This document shows positions 18,769-27,844 of a stretch of 64,000 bases of DNA, piece by piece (within the stretch, counting starts at the first letter, position 1; each line of letters starts with the position of its first letter). This stretch comes from Proteiniphilum sp. X52 (GTDB lineage Bacteria > Bacteroidota > Bacteroidia > Bacteroidales > Dysgonomonadaceae). The stretch covers positions 1-64,000 of the forward strand of contig NZ_RDSD01000020.1 in NCBI RefSeq assembly GCF_003712195.1, in the 5' to 3' direction. The notes under the pieces are model-generated. The model saw nothing but the letters and a program-made list of their open reading frames with translations. It made no database searches and was not told the DNA's origin. Position numbers and translations under genes: made by a program.

Positions 18769-19959
18769 ATGTACGGGAAAATGCAACAACACCTGCAAGA
18801 CCAATTGAAGTCGATTGAAGAGGCAGGTCTTTACAAAAAGGAACGGATCATTGTTTCACCGCAAAAGGCTGAAATAAAAGTACAAACGGGACAGCAAGTG
18901 CTCAACTTCTGCGCCAATAACTACCTGGGACTGTCCGATCATCCAAGGCTGATCGACGCGGCAAAACGGGCACTCGATGAAAGGGGCTACGGCATGTCGT
19001 CCGTACGTTTCATCTGTGGCACCCAGGATTATCATAAAGAACTGGAGGCGACCATCAGCCGCTTCTTCAAAACCGACGACACGATTCTTTATGCCGCCTG
19101 TTTTGATGCCAACGGTGGTCTCTTCGAGCCGCTTTTCACCAATGAGGATGCTATCATCTCCGACGCGTTGAACCATGCATCCATTATCGACGGGGTGCGC
19201 CTTTGTAAAGCGCAACGCTACCGTTATGCCAACGCCGACATGGCTGATCTGGAAGAAAAGCTCAAAGAGGCACAGGCACAACGCTTCCGCATTATTGTCA
19301 CCGACGGTGTCTTTTCAATGGATGGCAACCTGGCACCACTCGACAAGATGATGGCACTGGCGGAGAAATACGATGCATTGGTAATGGTGGATGAAAGCCA
19401 CTCGGCCGGCGTGGTTGGCCAAACCGGAAAAGGTGTGACCGAATTATACCATGTGATGGGAAAGGTGGATATCATCACCGGCACATTGGGCAAAGCCTTT
19501 GGAGGTGCCATCGGCGGATTTACTACCGGCCGAAGGGAGATCATCGATATGCTGCGCCAACGGTCGCGGCCCTACCTCTTTTCCAACTCCATCCCCCCTA
19601 TGGTGGCGGCATCGGGCGTGGAAGCATTCAAGATGTTGCAGGAATCCAATCACCTGCAGGATAAGTTGCACGAGAATGTGGATTACTTTGTGGCGAAGAT
19701 GAAGGAAGCCAATTTCGATATCAAACCCACCCAGTCGGCTATCTGTGCCGTCATGCTCTACGATGCGAAACTGTCGCAGGATTTTGCGGCGGAGTTGCTC
19801 GACGAAGGTATTTATGTGACCGGATTCTACTACCCCGTCGTGCCCAAAGGCGAGGCGCGCATCCGTGTACAACTCTCCGCCGGCCATGAACGCGCGCACC
19901 TCGACAAGGCAATTGCCGCGTTTGTCAAAGTAGGGAAAAAACTGAAAGTTATTGCTTAA
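18769..19959 (+). CDS. kbl: Glycine C-acetyltransferase (2-amino-3-ketobutyrate CoA ligase)
   Basis: PLP-dependent alpha-oxoamine synthase that cleaves 2-amino-3-ketobutyrate with CoA into glycine and acetyl-CoA, the second step of threonine catabolism. The 396-residue length and motifs match Kbl: NFCANNYLGLSDHPRLI, GTQDYHKELE, VDESHSAGVVGQTGKGVTE (cofactor Asp and His) and the Schiff-base lysine in TGTLGKAFGGAIGG. The next gene, tdh, makes its substrate, and the 64-bp gap with no terminator supports a kbl-tdh operon. Confidence 0.96.
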   Translation: MYGKMQQHLQDQLKSIEEAGLYKKERIIVSPQKAEIKVQTGQQVLNFCANNYLGLSDHPRLIDAAKRALDERGYGMSSVRFICGTQDYHKELEATISRFFKTDDTILYAACFDANGGLFEPLFTNEDAIISDALNHASIIDGVRLCKAQRYRYANADMADLEEKLKEAQAQRFRIIVTDGVFSMDGNLAPLDKMMALAEKYDALVMVDESHSAGVVGQTGKGVTELYHVMGKVDIITGTLGKAFGGAIGGFTTGRREIIDMLRQRSRPYLFSNSIPPMVAASGVEAFKMLQESNHLQDKLHENVDYFVAKMKEANFDIKPTQSAICAVMLYDAKLSQDFAAELLDEGIYVTGFYYPVVPKGEARIRVQLSAGHERAHLDKAIAAFVKVGKKLKVIA

Positions 19960-20023
19960 GGTGGCAATAGGCTAATGAGCTAATCTTTAAATCATCAAAT
20001 CATTAAATCATCAAATCTGTCAA

Positions 20024-21049
20024 ATGAAAGCATTGGTAAAATTACGTCCTGAAAAAGGTGTTTGGATGGAAGAAGTACCGGTTCCCCCGATCGGTGTGAA
20101 CGATGTGCTTATCAAGATTAAAAAGACATCCATATGTGGTACCGACCTCCATATTTACAAATGGGACGACTGGTCTCGGAAAACTATTAAAACGCCTATG
20201 ACCATCGGGCACGAGTATGTCGGTGACATCGTGGATATAGGCAGCGGCGTGGAAAACCTGAGGGTGGGCGACCGTGTGACCGGCGAAGGCCATATTGCCT
20301 GCGGACACTGCCGTAACTGCCGCCGTGGTAAACTGCATGTCTGTGAGAATACCATCGGGGTGGGGGTAAACCGTGACGGCGCTTTTGCCGAATACCTCTC
20401 CCTGCCCGCCGCCAACGTGGTGAAGCTCGATCCCCGCATTCCCGATGAGATCGCCTCTATCATGGATCCCTTCGGCAACGCCACCCATACCGCCCTCTCT
20501 TTTCCGTTGATCGCCGAAGATGTGCTGATCACCGGTGCGGGACTGATAGGCAGCATGGCTACCGCAATCTGCCGTTTTGCCGGCGCCCGATATATCGTGG
20601 TGAGCGACCTGAGCGAATACAGATTGGATATAGCCAGGAAAATGGGAGCCACCCTCACGGTAAATGTCTCAAAAGGAGAAACAATCGCACAGGCAGTGGA
20701 GAAACTGGGAATGCGCGGTTTCGATGTGGGACTGGAAATGTCCGGGTCCCCTGCCGGATTCAGGGAGATGATAGCCAATATGTACAACGGTTCCAAGATA
20801 TCACTGCTGGGCATTTTGCCTAATAATACGATGGTGGATTGGAACGAGATCATCTTCAAGGCGCTTACCTTGAAAGGGATCTACGGCCGTGAAATGTGGG
20901 AGACATGGTACCAGATGGAACAGATGATCATCTCGGGATTGGATCTGAGCCCCGTCATCACCCACCGTTTCAATGTCGATGATTTCCAGAAGGGATTTGA
21001 CGTGATGGAGGAAGGCCAGTGTGGCAAGGTGATCCTGAACTGGGAATGA
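20024..21049 (+). CDS. tdh: L-threonine 3-dehydrogenase
   Basis: Zinc-dependent medium-chain dehydrogenase oxidising L-threonine to 2-amino-3-ketobutyrate with NAD+, feeding kbl immediately upstream. In the 341 residues one sees the catalytic-zinc motif [21 protein letters not shown], the structural-zinc cluster [15 protein letters not shown], the Rossmann signature [11 protein letters not shown] and the family C-terminal region with [16 protein letters not shown]. All ligands appear intact. A U-rich terminator follows at 21119-21148. Confidence 0.96.
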   Translation: MKALVKLRPEKGVWMEEVPVPPIGVNDVLIKIKKTSICGTDLHIYKWDDWSRKTIKTPMTIGHEYVGDIVDIGSGVENLRVGDRVTGEGHIACGHCRNCRRGKLHVCENTIGVGVNRDGAFAEYLSLPAANVVKLDPRIPDEIASIMDPFGNATHTALSFPLIAEDVLITGAGLIGSMATAICRFAGARYIVVSDLSEYRLDIARKMGATLTVNVSKGETIAQAVEKLGMRGFDVGLEMSGSPAGFREMIANMYNGSKISLLGILPNNTMVDWNEIIFKALTLKGIYGREMWETWYQMEQMIISGLDLSPVITHRFNVDDFQKGFDVMEEGQCGKVILNWE

Positions 21050-21058
21050 TAATCAGGA

Positions 21059-21247
21059 TTAAAAAAACCTGACGGCTTTATCGAACTTATCAAACAGGTT
21101 TAACTGCTTTAATAAAGGGAGTTCTTTTCCGGAGCTCTCTTTTTTTTCTGCTTCCGGCTCAGCAAGTACCTTGTAATCATCAATCAGTTCGATATTCTTT
21201 ATAACCCATTGGTGGGCTGCCGTCACCTCCTCAAGCAGCAACTTCAT
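21059..21247 (-). CDS. Possible 62-residue hypothetical protein
   Basis: A short convergent ORF in the 339-bp tdh-sixA interval. The N-terminal half reads as an amphipathic helix (MKLLLEEVTAAHQWVIKNIEL), the middle is Glu/Lys-rich, and the end is aromatic. The strong plus-strand terminator of tdh lies inside this frame, which weakens the coding case, and no promoter was found for it. It may be real or fortuitous. Confidence 0.3.
   Translation of the reverse strand: MKLLLEEVTAAHQWVIKNIELIDDYKVLAEPEAEKKESSGKELPLLKQLNLFDKFDKAVRFF
21119..21148 (+). terminator. Intrinsic terminator after kbl-tdh
   Basis: GAGTTC (21119-21124) pairs with GAGCTC (21132-21137) through a 7-nt loop and is followed by TCTTTTTTTTC. 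The run of eight T makes a convincing plus-strand terminator about 70 bp after tdh. Confidence 0.7.
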
Positions 21248-21337
21248 CTGATAAGAATAAAGGTTTGATAAATGTGGATATTTGTGTGAAGAATGTGGAC
21301 GAAATGCACAAAAATATAATATCTCGAAAATTATAAT

Positions 21338-21345
21338 TACTTTTG
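21338..21345 (+). promoter_or_regulatory. -7 box upstream of sixA
   Basis: TACTTTTG lies 44 nt before the sixA ATG and matches TAnnTTTG. The sequence upstream is AT-rich without an exact TTTG at 20 nt. Confidence 0.5.
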
Positions 21346-21388
21346 TGCCTTAAAAAATATTACAGCGCTATTTATAAGCTAAAGCTAT

Positions 21389-21877
21389 ATGAAACAACTT
21401 GTTATCTTACGTCATGGCAAAGCCGAACAGGATACAATGGCCAAAGATGATTATGATCGCGTCCTTTCTGACCGCGGTGAAAGAAATGCCTCCGACATGG
21501 GAGGATTTATTTTAAAAAAATGGGGTGCGCCCGACCTGATCCTCTCCTCATCCGCAAGACGGGCACATGATACCGCCATCCTGGCCGCGCAAAGCCTGGG
21601 TTATCCGCAGGAAGAGATCAGAACCGACCAGAATCTCTATTTCGCCCCTTCCCGCTGGATACTGAATGTAATTTCAAAATTGCCTGACGAGGTGGATCGT
21701 TGCCTTTATGTGGGGCACAATCCCGGTGTGACCGAACTGGTCAACGACCTGGGTGTACGCCTGGATAATCTCCCTACCGCATCGGCGATATGCTTCGAAT
21801 TCCCTATCGACTCCTGGGCGGATATCTCGACCGAGAGAGCAGCTTTTCACTGGCTGAAACTGGCCAAAGAATTATGA
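21389..21877 (+). CDS. sixA: SixA-type histidine phosphatase
   Basis: Small branch-1 histidine phosphatase (162 residues). The catalytic RHGKAEQ at residues 8-14 carries the phospho-acceptor His; SSSARRAHDTA supplies the phosphate-pocket Arg, and YVGHNPGVTEL holds the second catalytic His. In E. coli SixA dephosphorylates phosphohistidine on phosphotransfer proteins; the target here is unknown. It is a single gene with its own promoter, and the following 220 bp hold no convincing gene. Confidence 0.88.
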   Translation: MKQLVILRHGKAEQDTMAKDDYDRVLSDRGERNASDMGGFILKKWGAPDLILSSSARRAHDTAILAAQSLGYPQEEIRTDQNLYFAPSRWILNVISKLPDEVDRCLYVGHNPGVTELVNDLGVRLDNLPTASAICFEFPIDSWADISTERAAFHWLKLAKEL

Positions 21878-21990
21878 TCACTAATTACTGTGCGCGCCCT
21901 TGTACGACCCATTTCTATCCCGGCCTTCTCACGGGTTAATCGCCTCAAACCCTCTGTTGGTCGATAAAATAGGTGAGTTTATCTATTTCT

Positions 21991-22022
21991 TTTGTGGAAA
22001 CCTGCCGGCTATGCTATTTTTG
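21991..22022 (+). promoter_or_regulatory. Consensus promoter of barrel/LytS/LytTR operon
   Basis: TTTG (21991-21994), 20 nt, then TATTTTTG (22015-22022) is an ideal Bacteroidetes promoter. The start point near 22029 gives a leader of about 73 nt for the barrel gene. Confidence 0.7.
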
Positions 22023-22101
22023 TTGCGAATTATGTCCACATACAGGGGTGATTACAACGCCTTGGTTGTTGAGTGTCCAACTTTAATATGAAAATAATCA
22101 T

Positions 22102-24960
22102 ATGAAAAAGATTTGTGTTTTGGCCATAGCTGTTTTACTTCCGGCATTCTCTTTAATGATGCAGGCACAGACAAACAGTTCCATCTCGGGCAGGTTGATA
22201 GGAAAAGAGTCGAAAGAACCGGTTCCGATGGCCAATATACGTGTGCTCCAGCAAGCCGACAGCAGTTTTGTCACAGGGAAGGCTTCCAATGAGAAAGGAA
22301 TATTCTCCATACCGGTGAGAAACGGGGCATATATCGTACATGTTTCTTATATCGGGTACAACGACATATTCAAGAATGTGCAGGTTACTTCTTCCAACCC
22401 CCGGGTGCAGCTGGGAGATATAGAACTCCAAGACAACAATGTCCTGCTTTCGGAAACCATAGTCACCGCTAAAGCGCCTGAAATTACTGTCAAAGGCGAC
22501 ACGTTGGAATATAATGCCGATTCTTATAAAGTGACCGAAGGCGCGGTCGTGGAAGACCTGCTGAAGAAGATGCCCGGCGTGGAGATTGACAACGAAGGGA
22601 AGATCACCGTAAACGGAAAGCAAATCACCAAAATACTGGTCGATGGTGAGGAGTTCTTCAGCGACGATCCCAAAGTGGCTTCCAAAAACCTTCCGGCCAA
22701 AATGGTGGAAAAGCTCCAGGTACTGGAGAGAAAAACCGAAATGGCACAGATGACCGGCTTCGACGACGGCGAAGAAGAGAATGTGATCAACCTGCTGGTG
22801 CGTCCCGGCATGAAGGAGGGTCTGTTCGGTAACGCCTTCGCGGGATATGGAAGCAAAGACCGCTATGAAGCCAATGGCATGGTCAATTACATGAAGGATA
22901 AAAATCAGTATACCTTTCTCGGAGGTATCAACAATACCAATAATGCCGGGTTCTCCGACCTGGCGGGAGCCATGTTCGGCAGTATGGGAGGCCGGGGAGG
23001 CAGAGGCAGGATGTTCGGGGCAAGAGACGGTATATCCACCTCATTGAATATGGGAGGTAATTTCAGCACCCAACTTTCCTCCAGATTCAAGATCGGAGGT
23101 AATGTGCGGTTCGGAGCTACCGATACCGATGTGCGGTCGGATGTGTTCACCCAGAATATCCTGAGCGCGGGAAATACTCTGGAAAATGAAAGCAACCGGT
23201 CGAACAACAGAAGCCGGAATTTTAATATGGACCTAAGGATGGAGTGGAATCCGGATGATGCCACTACCATTATCTTCCGGCCAACTGTCTCATTGTATGG
23301 CAACGACCGTGATGAAACGGGGAATTTCCATACGCGCAACGAACTCTCAGGTGACACCATTAACCATGGCGATTCGAAGTATTTCTCGGAAGGAGATGGG
23401 AAAAGTTACGGCGGGAACCTCGATGTGAGCCGCAAGTTAGGAAAACAGGGGCGGGTACTGAGCGCCCAGTTACGTGCCAATAGGGGCGAATCGGAAAATA
23501 GAGGCAGCAGCGTCTCAGGTACCTTTTATAATGGAACCCGTCCCGATGACCTCATCGACCAGCGATTCACGAACACAAGCCACAACACCTCCTGGCGCGT
23601 CTACCTCTCTTATGTGGAACCGATAGGCAGAAATAACTTCCTGCAGTTGGCATACGAGTACGGCCAGAATGTGTCGGAATCAGATAAGGATACCCGCACC
23701 CGGGATGAGTTCGGAGAATACACCGTGCTCGACTCAACCTACAGCAAACGGCTCGAAAATAATTTCTTGAATCAGGAGATTGAGTTGAATTTCAGGTCGG
23801 TAAGAGAGAATTACGACTATATGCTCGGTGTATCAATGGAACCATCCAGCTCCCGCAGTAAAACATTTATCGGGACAGACTTGATACACGACACCAAACA
23901 GGATGTGCTCAATTTTGCTCCCATGGCGCAGCTCAATTACCGCTGGAGCCGTACGCACAATCTCCGTCTGCAGTACTGGGGACGCACCGAGCAACCATCG
24001 GTAACACAGCTTTCACCTGTGATGGATGTTTCCGATCCGCTGAATATCCGCTATGGTAATCCCGATCTCAAACCATCCTTCCAACACCGGTTCAATGTGC
24101 GTTACCAACGCGCGAATCCGGAAAAAGCCAGCTCCTTGTCGGCTTACCTGAATGGAGCATACATGACGAATGATATAGTCGCGGCAACTATCACCGATGT
24201 GACCACGGGACGTAAGGAAGCCACTTACCGTAACGTGTCGGGAAACTGGAATACCGATGCGCGCGTGATCTTCAATGTGCCGTTGAAAAATATCAAGTTC
24301 TCCATCTTCTCGATGTCATTCGCAAGGTATAACCAGGCATACGGATACTCTAAATCGATTTCCGGAGAGGATGCGCCAAAAGAGTTCACCCCCGAAGACC
24401 AGAATACCAACAGACAGATATCATTGATGGAAGCACTTGGATTGAACTACCGTTCTGACCGGTTCGACTTCTCTATCCGCGGTAATGTCAATTTCAACAA
24501 TGTTACCAACAGTCTGGAAGGAAAGATCGACCAGCAATATCTGAACTATGGCGGAAGCGCCACCACGGCGATTTACCTGCCATGGAATCTGACATTGGAA
24601 AGCGATATCAATTACTCCACCAACTCAGGTTATGCCGACGGTTTTGAGCAAAACGAATGGCTGTGGAACGCTTCCTTACAGAAGACCTTATTTAAACAAA
24701 AGAACGGCACCATCCGTTTTAAAATATATGATATCCTGCAACAACGCAGCAATATCCACAGAAGTGTGACATCCAACTATATACAAGACACGACCACCAA
24801 TACACTTACCAGTTATTTCATGGTGCATTTCGTATATAGGTTCAATCTATTTAAAGGCGGTGTCACACAAGAAGAGATGATGCCTCAGAGAAGAGGCTTT
24901 GGAGGCCCGGGAAGAGGCCCGGGTCACGGCGGGCCAGGTGGGCCGGGTGGCCCTATCTAA
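22102..24960 (+). CDS. TonB-dependent-receptor-like outer membrane protein with Gly/Pro-rich tail
   Basis: A 952-residue OMP_b-brl_3 outer-membrane barrel. The signal peptide ends near residue 22 (SLMMQAQ). A carboxypeptidase-regulatory-like domain follows (about 25-115, VPMANIRV and VSYIGYND), then a plug-like region (about 120-230) with DALLKK-type VVEDLLKKMPGVEID and TKILVDGEEFFSDDP, then a long barrel. After the last strands comes a Gly/Pro-rich tail of about 25 residues (GGPGRGPGHGGPGG), with a second Gly/Arg patch near residue 295 (GGRGGRGRMFG). A sensor kinase and a LytTR regulator follow on the same strand, suggesting a surface-sensing or peptide-related unit. Confidence 0.85.
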   Translation: MKKICVLAIAVLLPAFSLMMQAQTNSSISGRLIGKESKEPVPMANIRVLQQADSSFVTGKASNEKGIFSIPVRNGAYIVHVSYIGYNDIFKNVQVTSSNPRVQLGDIELQDNNVLLSETIVTAKAPEITVKGDTLEYNADSYKVTEGAVVEDLLKKMPGVEIDNEGKITVNGKQITKILVDGEEFFSDDPKVASKNLPAKMVEKLQVLERKTEMAQMTGFDDGEEENVINLLVRPGMKEGLFGNAFAGYGSKDRYEANGMVNYMKDKNQYTFLGGINNTNNAGFSDLAGAMFGSMGGRGGRGRMFGARDGISTSLNMGGNFSTQLSSRFKIGGNVRFGATDTDVRSDVFTQNILSAGNTLENESNRSNNRSRNFNMDLRMEWNPDDATTIIFRPTVSLYGNDRDETGNFHTRNELSGDTINHGDSKYFSEGDGKSYGGNLDVSRKLGKQGRVLSAQLRANRGESENRGSSVSGTFYNGTRPDDLIDQRFTNTSHNTSWRVYLSYVEPIGRNNFLQLAYEYGQNVSESDKDTRTRDEFGEYTVLDSTYSKRLENNFLNQEIELNFRSVRENYDYMLGVSMEPSSSRSKTFIGTDLIHDTKQDVLNFAPMAQLNYRWSRTHNLRLQYWGRTEQPSVTQLSPVMDVSDPLNIRYGNPDLKPSFQHRFNVRYQRANPEKASSLSAYLNGAYMTNDIVAATITDVTTGRKEATYRNVSGNWNTDARVIFNVPLKNIKFSIFSMSFARYNQAYGYSKSISGEDAPKEFTPEDQNTNRQISLMEALGLNYRSDRFDFSIRGNVNFNNVTNSLEGKIDQQYLNYGGSATTAIYLPWNLTLESDINYSTNSGYADGFEQNEWLWNASLQKTLFKQKNGTIRFKIYDILQQRSNIHRSVTSNYIQDTTTNTLTSYFMVHFVYRFNLFKGGVTQEEMMPQRRGFGGPGRGPGHGGPGGPGGPI

Positions 24961-24974
24961 TGGGATTTGAACTT

Positions 24975-25064
24975 TTTCGTTGAGATCAAGTGGGCAAGGG
25001 TGTTTCTTGTTGAATTTAAGGGGCAAAGGATAACTTTCGTTGAATTAAAAGGGCAAAGGATAAT
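24975..25064 (+). repeat. Three tandem 30-bp repeats between barrel and kinase genes
   Basis: Units begin at 24975, 25005 and 25035, aligned on CGTTGA/TGTTGA and sharing AAGGGGCAAAGGATAA in the last two. The period is exactly 30 bp, so an open frame through it encodes a 10-residue repeat (FVELKGQRI type), but the kinase start lies downstream. The core resembles the 30-bp repeats near 12727-12820. Confidence 0.75.
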
Positions 25065-25140
25065 TTTGCTTCTGCCGAGAATTGAAAACCACCAAGGAGA
25101 GTCTAATGAGCCTGAACGGCTGTTGGTTAATTGCAGGATA

Positions 25141-26232
25141 ATGGATGCACTGTCAAAGTCAAAACAAAAAAGAGGGGCATGGAACAATGTGCTTATGCAC
25201 ATATTGCTGTGGGGGGTGATTTTCATTCTCCCCTACTTTTTTATGGATTCCGAACGTATATTTAACTGGCAGGCCTTCATGCGGTCGCTCCCTGAGTTGC
25301 TGGGATTCATGCTGGTATTTTACCTCAACTATTTCCTGCTGATCGATAAGCTCTTGTATAAAGGGAAGACCAAACAGTTCATCCTCTACAACCTGCTGCT
25401 TATTATTTCCATGGCCTTCCTGATGCATTACGGACGGGACCTGATTGAAAACCTTATGCCCGAACTAAGACCCAGAAGGCGTATGAAATGGGGTGGAGGT
25501 AGAGGCCGGAATAACAATATGCAGCTCCTGTGGCTGGTAAGAAACGCTACTTGGTTGTTTTTGATGGCCGGATTGAGTGTGGCGTTGAAGATGACCGTTC
25601 GTTGGTTTGAAGTGGACAACGAGCGGAAAGAATTGGAAAAAGCAAAGTTGGATGCGGAGTTGCAAAACCTCAAGAACCAGACAAACCCCCATTTCCTGCT
25701 GAATACACTGAACAATATCTACGCGCTGATAGAATTCGATCCCCCCAGGGCACAACAGGCGGTGATGGACCTGGGTAAGATGCTGCGCCACCTGCTTTAC
25801 GAAAACAACCAGACCTTTGTCCCCCTTCGCCAGGAAGCCACATTCATGCGCAACTACATTGAGTTGATGCGGATACGATTGCCCGACAATGTGAAACTGA
25901 CGACTGATTTCTCTTATTCCGAGTCGGGAAATACGCTTATTTCTCCCTTAATTTTCATATCTTTGATTGAAAATGCGTTCAAGCATGGTGTCAGCGGCGA
26001 AAAACCTTCGTTTATCGATATCTCGCTCAGGGAACATCCCGACGGAAAAGTGGAGTTCATCTCCCGGAACAGTTACTTCCCGAAATCGGGATCGGATAAG
26101 AGCGGAAGCGGTATCGGCCTGGAACTGGTGAAGAAGAAATTGGAGCTGCTTTATCCCGGCAATTATCAATGGAAGACCTCCATTGAAGGCGATGTATATG
26201 CAACCATGCTTTTGATCGATACAAAAAAATAG
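25141..26232 (+). CDS. LytS-type sensor histidine kinase
   Basis: Inner-membrane sensor kinase of the HisKA-less LytS/YehU class (His_kinase, PF06580). The frame opens at 24967, but the start at 25141 (MDALSKSKQKRGAW) avoids the repeat array and leaves 363 residues. Four hydrophobic helices lie within about residues 18-160, with an Arg/Gly-rich loop near 105-120, then a coiled-coil (NERKELEKAKLDAELQNLKN). The phospho-accepting His follows in QTNPHFLLNTLNNIYAL, with a C-terminal ATPase (ENAFKHGV; GSGIGLELVKKKLELLY). The partner regulator starts 4 bp after the stop. Confidence 0.88.
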   Translation: MDALSKSKQKRGAWNNVLMHILLWGVIFILPYFFMDSERIFNWQAFMRSLPELLGFMLVFYLNYFLLIDKLLYKGKTKQFILYNLLLIISMAFLMHYGRDLIENLMPELRPRRRMKWGGGRGRNNNMQLLWLVRNATWLFLMAGLSVALKMTVRWFEVDNERKELEKAKLDAELQNLKNQTNPHFLLNTLNNIYALIEFDPPRAQQAVMDLGKMLRHLLYENNQTFVPLRQEATFMRNYIELMRIRLPDNVKLTTDFSYSESGNTLISPLIFISLIENAFKHGVSGEKPSFIDISLREHPDGKVEFISRNSYFPKSGSDKSGSGIGLELVKKKLELLYPGNYQWKTSIEGDVYATMLLIDTKK

Positions 26233-26236
26233 TCGG

Positions 26237-26947
26237 ATGATACTCAATTGTTGGATCGTGGATGATGAGCCATTGGCGCTATCGCTTCTGGAGTCGTATG
26301 TGCGGAAAACCTCTTTCCTGAGACTGACGGGCAAATACAGTAATGCGTTATCGGCCATGAAGCATCTGGCGGATAGGAAGGTGGACCTGCTCTTCCTTGA
26401 TATTCAGATGCCGGAAGTGAATGGGATGGAGTTGGCCCGCCTTATCGGTGACCATACCAGGATCATTTTCACTACCGCTTTTAGTGAGTATGCCCTGGAA
26501 GGATATAAGGTAAGCGCGCTCGATTATCTTCTCAAGCCTTTTTCTTTCGCCGATTTCCTTACTGCTGCCAAAAAGGCGCTGAACTGGTTCGAAATGACCG
26601 GTAAGAAGCCGGCTGCCGAAACGGTACAGGAGAACTCGGGCATCTTTGTGAAATCAGATTACAAACTCCTGCATGTCCTGTTTGACGATATCCTCTATAT
26701 CGAGGGATTGAAGGATTATGTGAAAATATATACGGAAAACCAGCCAAAGCCGATTTTGTCGCTGATAAGCCTCAAAGCGTTGGAGGAGGACCTTCCCTCA
26801 GACCGCTTTATGCGTGTCCACCGCTCTTATATCATCCACAGGAACAAGATTTCAAGTATCAATAAAAGGCGTATTATCATCGGAGAAAAACAGATACCGA
26901 TGGGCGACACCTATCGCAAACAATTTATGTCGATAATAGGACAGTAG
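26237..26947 (+). CDS. LytTR-family response regulator
   Basis: Response regulator (236 residues) paired with the upstream LytS-type kinase. The receiver domain (1-120) has the acidic pocket VDDEPLAL, the phospho-acceptor Asp in LLFLDIQMPEVNGMEL and the Lys in LDYLLKPF. The LytTR DNA-binding domain (about 135-236) has DDILYIEGLKDYVKIYTEN and FMRVHRSYIIHRNKI. Such regulators bind direct-repeat sites; the 30-bp tandem repeats in front of the kinase gene are a conceivable but untested target. Confidence 0.9.
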   Translation: MILNCWIVDDEPLALSLLESYVRKTSFLRLTGKYSNALSAMKHLADRKVDLLFLDIQMPEVNGMELARLIGDHTRIIFTTAFSEYALEGYKVSALDYLLKPFSFADFLTAAKKALNWFEMTGKKPAAETVQENSGIFVKSDYKLLHVLFDDILYIEGLKDYVKIYTENQPKPILSLISLKALEEDLPSDRFMRVHRSYIIHRNKISSINKRRIIIGEKQIPMGDTYRKQFMSIIGQ

Positions 26948-27002
26948 GTTTTTATAGGTCATCGGCTATTCGACAGACCGATAAAAATTGATGAATGGCA
27001 TA

Positions 27003-27045
27003 AAAAGAGAGCAAACCCACAAGTGATTCGCTCTCTTTTATTTTG
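27003..27045 (+). terminator. Intrinsic terminator after LytTR gene (possibly bidirectional)
   Basis: AAAAGAGAGC (27003-27012) pairs perfectly with GCTCTCTTTT (27030-27039) and is followed by ATTTTG. On the minus strand the hairpin ends in TTTTTAT, so it may also end the dps transcript arriving from the right. Confidence 0.75.
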
Positions 27046-27137
27046 ATCCTTAACGCTGATCGGGATGTTCAACCGACACTTCACATGTCTATATGCAAAT
27101 CCCTTGTTTTCAGCATGTTGATCCATTCAGAAATTCC

Positions 27138-27611
27138 CTATGAAAGATATGCGGCGAGCATCCAGACAGTTTTTTCCTGTTCCGAGATATAGTCGCTCAT
27201 CAACGCCACGGTACCTTCATCATTTCCTTCCGAAGCAGTTTCCAATACTTCGCGCTCCAAAGCGATCAACACTTTTAGCGAGTCGAGGATCTCTTTTGCG
27301 ACCTCCTTTGAGTTGGATACCACACCGGTTTCTTTGATGAGGGACACTTTCAGGTATTCACTGAAGTTATGAGCCGGCACGCCGCTCAACATCAGGATGC
27401 GTTCTGCCACTTCATCCACCTTTTCAGCCGTGTCATCGTAATACTCTTCGTATTTTTCGTGTGCGGCGAAAAATTCAATGCCTTTCACGTTCCAGTGGTA
27501 TCCACGAAGGTTGGTGTAGTAAACTTGCAGGCTGGCCAGTAATTTCTGTAAGCCATCCACTGTCTTTCCTGTGCTCTGAGGATCTAATCCTAAATAATCT
27601 AATGTCTTCAT
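27138..27611 (-). CDS. dps: Dps-family ferritin-like DNA-protection protein
   Basis: Dodecameric mini-ferritin (157 residues) that oxidises and stores iron with peroxide, protecting DNA. Ferroxidase ligands are present in YHWNVKGIEFFAAHEKYEEYYDDTAEKVDEVAERI (split as YHWNVKGIEFFAAHEK and YEEYYDDTAEKVDEVAERI): two His plus the downstream Asp and Glu. The alpha-helical length is normal and there is no Lys-rich DNA-binding tail. It neighbours ahpF and ahpC, giving a peroxide-defence cluster. A palindrome sits at its promoter. Confidence 0.93.
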   Translation of the reverse strand: MKTLDYLGLDPQSTGKTVDGLQKLLASLQVYYTNLRGYHWNVKGIEFFAAHEKYEEYYDDTAEKVDEVAERILMLSGVPAHNFSEYLKVSLIKETGVVSNSKEVAKEILDSLKVLIALEREVLETASEGNDEGTVALMSDYISEQEKTVWMLAAYLS

Positions 27612-27650
27612 AATTTATTGTTTAAATCTGGTTGTTCATTAAACTCAGAC

Positions 27651-27713
27651 TATTTCCCGCAACGGCATGATCCAAGTAAACTTGTCTTCCGCTGGCATTG
27701 CTTAACGAAATAG
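27651..27713. repeat. Intergenic palindromic element, copy D
   Basis: A 63-bp element opening CTATTTCCCGCAACGGCA and closing GCTTAACGAAATAG, so its ends are inverted repeats; AAACTTGT lies in the middle. It lies in the dps leader between promoter and start codon. Confidence 0.6.
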
Positions 27714-27726
27714 TTGTTATAACTGT

Positions 27727-27757
27727 GGCAAATTTACAAAATAGTGCGCTATTTGCC
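27727..27757 (-). promoter_or_regulatory. dps promoter with overlapping palindrome
   Basis: TAAATTTG on the minus strand (27729-27736) is a -7 box. It is embedded in an inverted repeat GGCAAAT...ATTTGCC (27727-27733 and 27751-27757) with an inner AAATAG-TGCG-CTATTT. An operator overlapping the core promoter suggests repression or redox control; the regulator is unknown. Confidence 0.5.
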
Positions 27758-27844
27758 AATTTTTCTCATTATTATACTCTCGGGAATCTCCCAATGCCGG
27801 CCTTGGCCGTCTAAACGAAGTCTGACGAGGCAACAACCGTCGGG

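Noticed and set aside
21900-22091. 63-codon ORF between sixA and the barrel gene
   Set aside because: It overlaps the consensus promoter of the barrel gene and lacks protein-like motifs.
24967-25140. N-terminal extension of the LytS-type kinase through the tandem repeats
   Set aside because: The 30-bp repeats happen to be in frame, but relatives begin near the first membrane helix and ATG 25141 fits that position.
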